Source: ANME-2 cluster archaeon
GTDB lineage: Archaea > Halobacteriota > Methanosarcinia > Methanosarcinales > Methanocomedenaceae
Direction: 5' to 3'
DNA length: 7,013 bases
Assembly: GCA_023544495.1 (NCBI GenBank)
Contig: JAMJFV010000104.1
Span: forward strand, 1-7,013
In this document: one piece after another, positions 6,052 through 7,013 of the stretch
Layout: each line of letters begins with the position of its first letter
Numbering within the stretch: the stretch's first letter is position 1
Notes under the pieces: generated by a model
Told to the model about the DNA's origin: nothing
What the model saw: the letters and a program-made list of their open reading frames with translations, nothing else
Databases searched by the model: none
Position numbers and translations under genes: made by a program

Positions 6052-6873
6052 ATGCACATTTCATGTTCATCGCTCTTCCTGTGGGATTATACAATTGATA
6101 ATATTATTGAAATACTGGTCGAAGCCGGAATTGAGAATGTCGAGTTCTGGGCAGAAACTCCGGATTTCTGGCAGCAGCGCCATGAAGGTGGGGCAGTAAA
6201 ACATCTAAAGGATGCACTATCTGTTCTAACTGAGCGCTGTACTGTGCATGCCCCAATACTTGACCTGAATGCATCCTCGTACAATGAGCATGTATGTGAG
6301 GTTACCATTAAGGAGACCCTGTGGGCGATCGACCTTGCCAGAAAACTGGATGCATCTGTGCTGACCGTACATCCTGGCAGCAGGACAGTACACCGGCCGC
6401 CCACCCCTGCGGATTGGGACCGCTTTTATCACTATCTTACCGTTACTACCAGGTGTGCAGTTGATGCGAGTATCACCATGGCTCTGGAAAATCTTACACC
6501 CAGGGTGCAGAGTATGTGCTACGAACCTGTGCAGATGGCGAAGGTGCTGGGAATGTACCCTAACCTGATGATGACCCTGGATATCCCTCATGCACTGCAG
6601 GTAGATGTTGATAATGCCATTGAGTTCATTGAACACATGGGTGCGCGGATCGTTAATGTCCATGTGGGTGATGTGCAGAACGGCACCCCTCATTTGCCTG
6701 GTCATATTGTCAGGAATCCACAAACATCAAACGTTCTGGGTATATTGAAGCGAAGTGGTTATGACAGCGACCTGACCATTGAAATCGATGATAAACTACT
6801 TGTGAGAAAACAATCACGAGAAGATAAGGTATTATTGCTGGTCAATGAGAAGAACTATTTTTTAGGGCAATAA
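6052..6873 (+). CDS. TIM-barrel protein of the sugar-phosphate isomerase/epimerase (AP endonuclease family 2-like) superfamily
   Basis: This 273-residue protein has the strand-by-strand signature of the xylose-isomerase-like / endonuclease IV-like TIM barrel (Pfam AP_endonuc_2): VEFWAE near 30-35, TVHAPI with H66, LTVHPGS with H107, ALENL with E146, LDIPHAL with D177 and H180, VNVHVGD with H204 and D207, HLPG with H214, and IEID with E244. These His, Glu and Asp residues match the usual divalent-metal ligands, so an active metal enzyme is likely. The substrate cannot be told from sequence: the superfamily includes sugar isomerases, epimerases, inosose dehydratases and DNA-repair nucleases. 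The general fold and length resemble the sugar isomerase/epimerase side more than endonuclease IV, which carries more metal ligands. It is cytoplasmic, with no signal peptide. It starts on the base after the arcS stop and has its own strong SD, so it is co-expressed with arcS. No terminator is evident after it. Confidence 0.88.
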   Translation: MHISCSSLFLWDYTIDNIIEILVEAGIENVEFWAETPDFWQQRHEGGAVKHLKDALSVLTERCTVHAPILDLNASSYNEHVCEVTIKETLWAIDLARKLDASVLTVHPGSRTVHRPPTPADWDRFYHYLTVTTRCAVDASITMALENLTPRVQSMCYEPVQMAKVLGMYPNLMMTLDIPHALQVDVDNAIEFIEHMGARIVNVHVGDVQNGTPHLPGHIVRNPQTSNVLGILKRSGYDSDLTIEIDDKLLVRKQSREDKVLLLVNEKNYFLGQ

Positions 6874-6900
6874 TGGAATAGTAGTTTGTGGATGGAATGA

Positions 6901-6936
6901 AGATATTTTCTCATATATATATATTATCGAATATCT
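6901..6936 (+). promoter_or_regulatory. TATA-rich inverted repeat, possible promoter of the next gene
   Basis: AGATATT (6901-6907) and AATATCT (6930-6936) form a 7-bp inverted repeat around a TATATATATAT run (6914-6924). The run is a good TATA candidate for the gene that begins at the right edge. It would start transcription near 6945-6950 and give a leader of about 65 bases. Another AT-rich run at 6971-6985 is possible but sits very close to the ribosome site. Confidence 0.35.
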
Positions 6937-6948
6937 GTTCACACCAAA

Positions 6949-6958
6949 CACGCGCGTG
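6949..6958. repeat. Perfect 10-bp palindrome CACGCGCGTG
   Basis: A fully self-complementary GC-rich 10-mer stands in an otherwise AT-rich spacer, just after the expected transcription start of the next gene. It could be an operator for a dimeric repressor. No second copy is seen in the window, so this is a weak regulatory suggestion. Confidence 0.35.
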
Positions 6959-7000
6959 CAGAATAGAAACATTTATTTTATATTATTTTAATGTGATATA

Positions 7001-7006
7001 AGGAGG
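7001..7006 (+). promoter_or_regulatory. Ribosome binding site of a gene starting at the right edge
   Basis: AGGAGG is a full Shine-Dalgarno core. The window ends 7 bases later in ATTTGAT, so a start codon at 7012 (AT at the edge) or just beyond is likely. Nothing of the protein can be read. Confidence 0.6.
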
Positions 7007-7013
7007 ATTTGAT

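Noticed and set aside
6226..6723. 165-residue minus-strand open frame
   Set aside because: It is the antisense shadow of the TIM-barrel gene, whose metal-binding motifs explain this DNA.
6858..6863. T-run as a terminator of the arcS operon
   Set aside because: The six T lie inside the last codons of the TIM-barrel gene, before its stop, with no hairpin, so they would cut the message short.

Overview
The window reads as the chromosome of an archaeon. It carries an archaeal-type phenylalanyl-tRNA synthetase beta chain, a fibrillarin (FlpA, box C/D sRNP methyltransferase) and an archaeosine synthase (ArcS), a gene set that bacteria lack. Promoters look like TATA boxes rather than -35/-10 pairs, and Shine-Dalgarno sites are strong at some genes and absent at others. 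The protein style (a beta-propeller protein, ArcS with a PUA domain, ATGA-coupled genes) fits a methanogen-related euryarchaeon, perhaps Methanosarcinales/ANME-2-like. This placement is inference; no marker here fixes the genus.

Layout, left to right. (1) 1-312, plus strand: the 3' end of a beta-propeller-like protein, closed by a hairpin terminator that contains its stop codon. (2) 336-2530, minus strand: a two-gene operon, pheT followed by a metal-dependent cyclase/kynurenine-formamidase-like hydrolase, joined by a 4-base ATGA overlap. (3) 2531-3334: an AT-rich island. It holds the pheT promoter, a degenerate 32-bp tandem repeat array (about four copies), a clear TATA box and a small unrecognised three-helix membrane protein on the plus strand. 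(4) 3295-4017, minus strand: flpA, whose 3' end overlaps the membrane-protein gene by 40 bases in convergent orientation. (5) 4018-4215: a divergent flpA/arcS promoter region filled with an 11-bp-periodic degenerate repeat. (6) 4216-6873, plus strand: arcS and, directly abutting it, a TIM-barrel sugar-isomerase/endonuclease-IV-like protein. (7) 6874-7013: a leader with a perfect 10-bp palindrome and a strong ribosome binding site for a gene that starts at or just past the right edge.

The theme is translation and stable-RNA modification: tRNA charging (pheT), 2'-O-methylation of rRNA/tRNA (flpA) and the G+ modification of tRNA position 15 (arcS). Two uncharacterised enzymes are tightly coupled to two of these genes: the cyclase to pheT and the TIM-barrel protein to arcS. 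The most unusual structures are the two intergenic arrays, one with a 32-bp period and one with an 11-bp (33-bp) period. Both periods are close to whole numbers of DNA helical turns and both arrays sit in divergent promoter regions. I see no CRISPR array, tRNA, rRNA, transposase or defence system, and no complete new multi-gene system.
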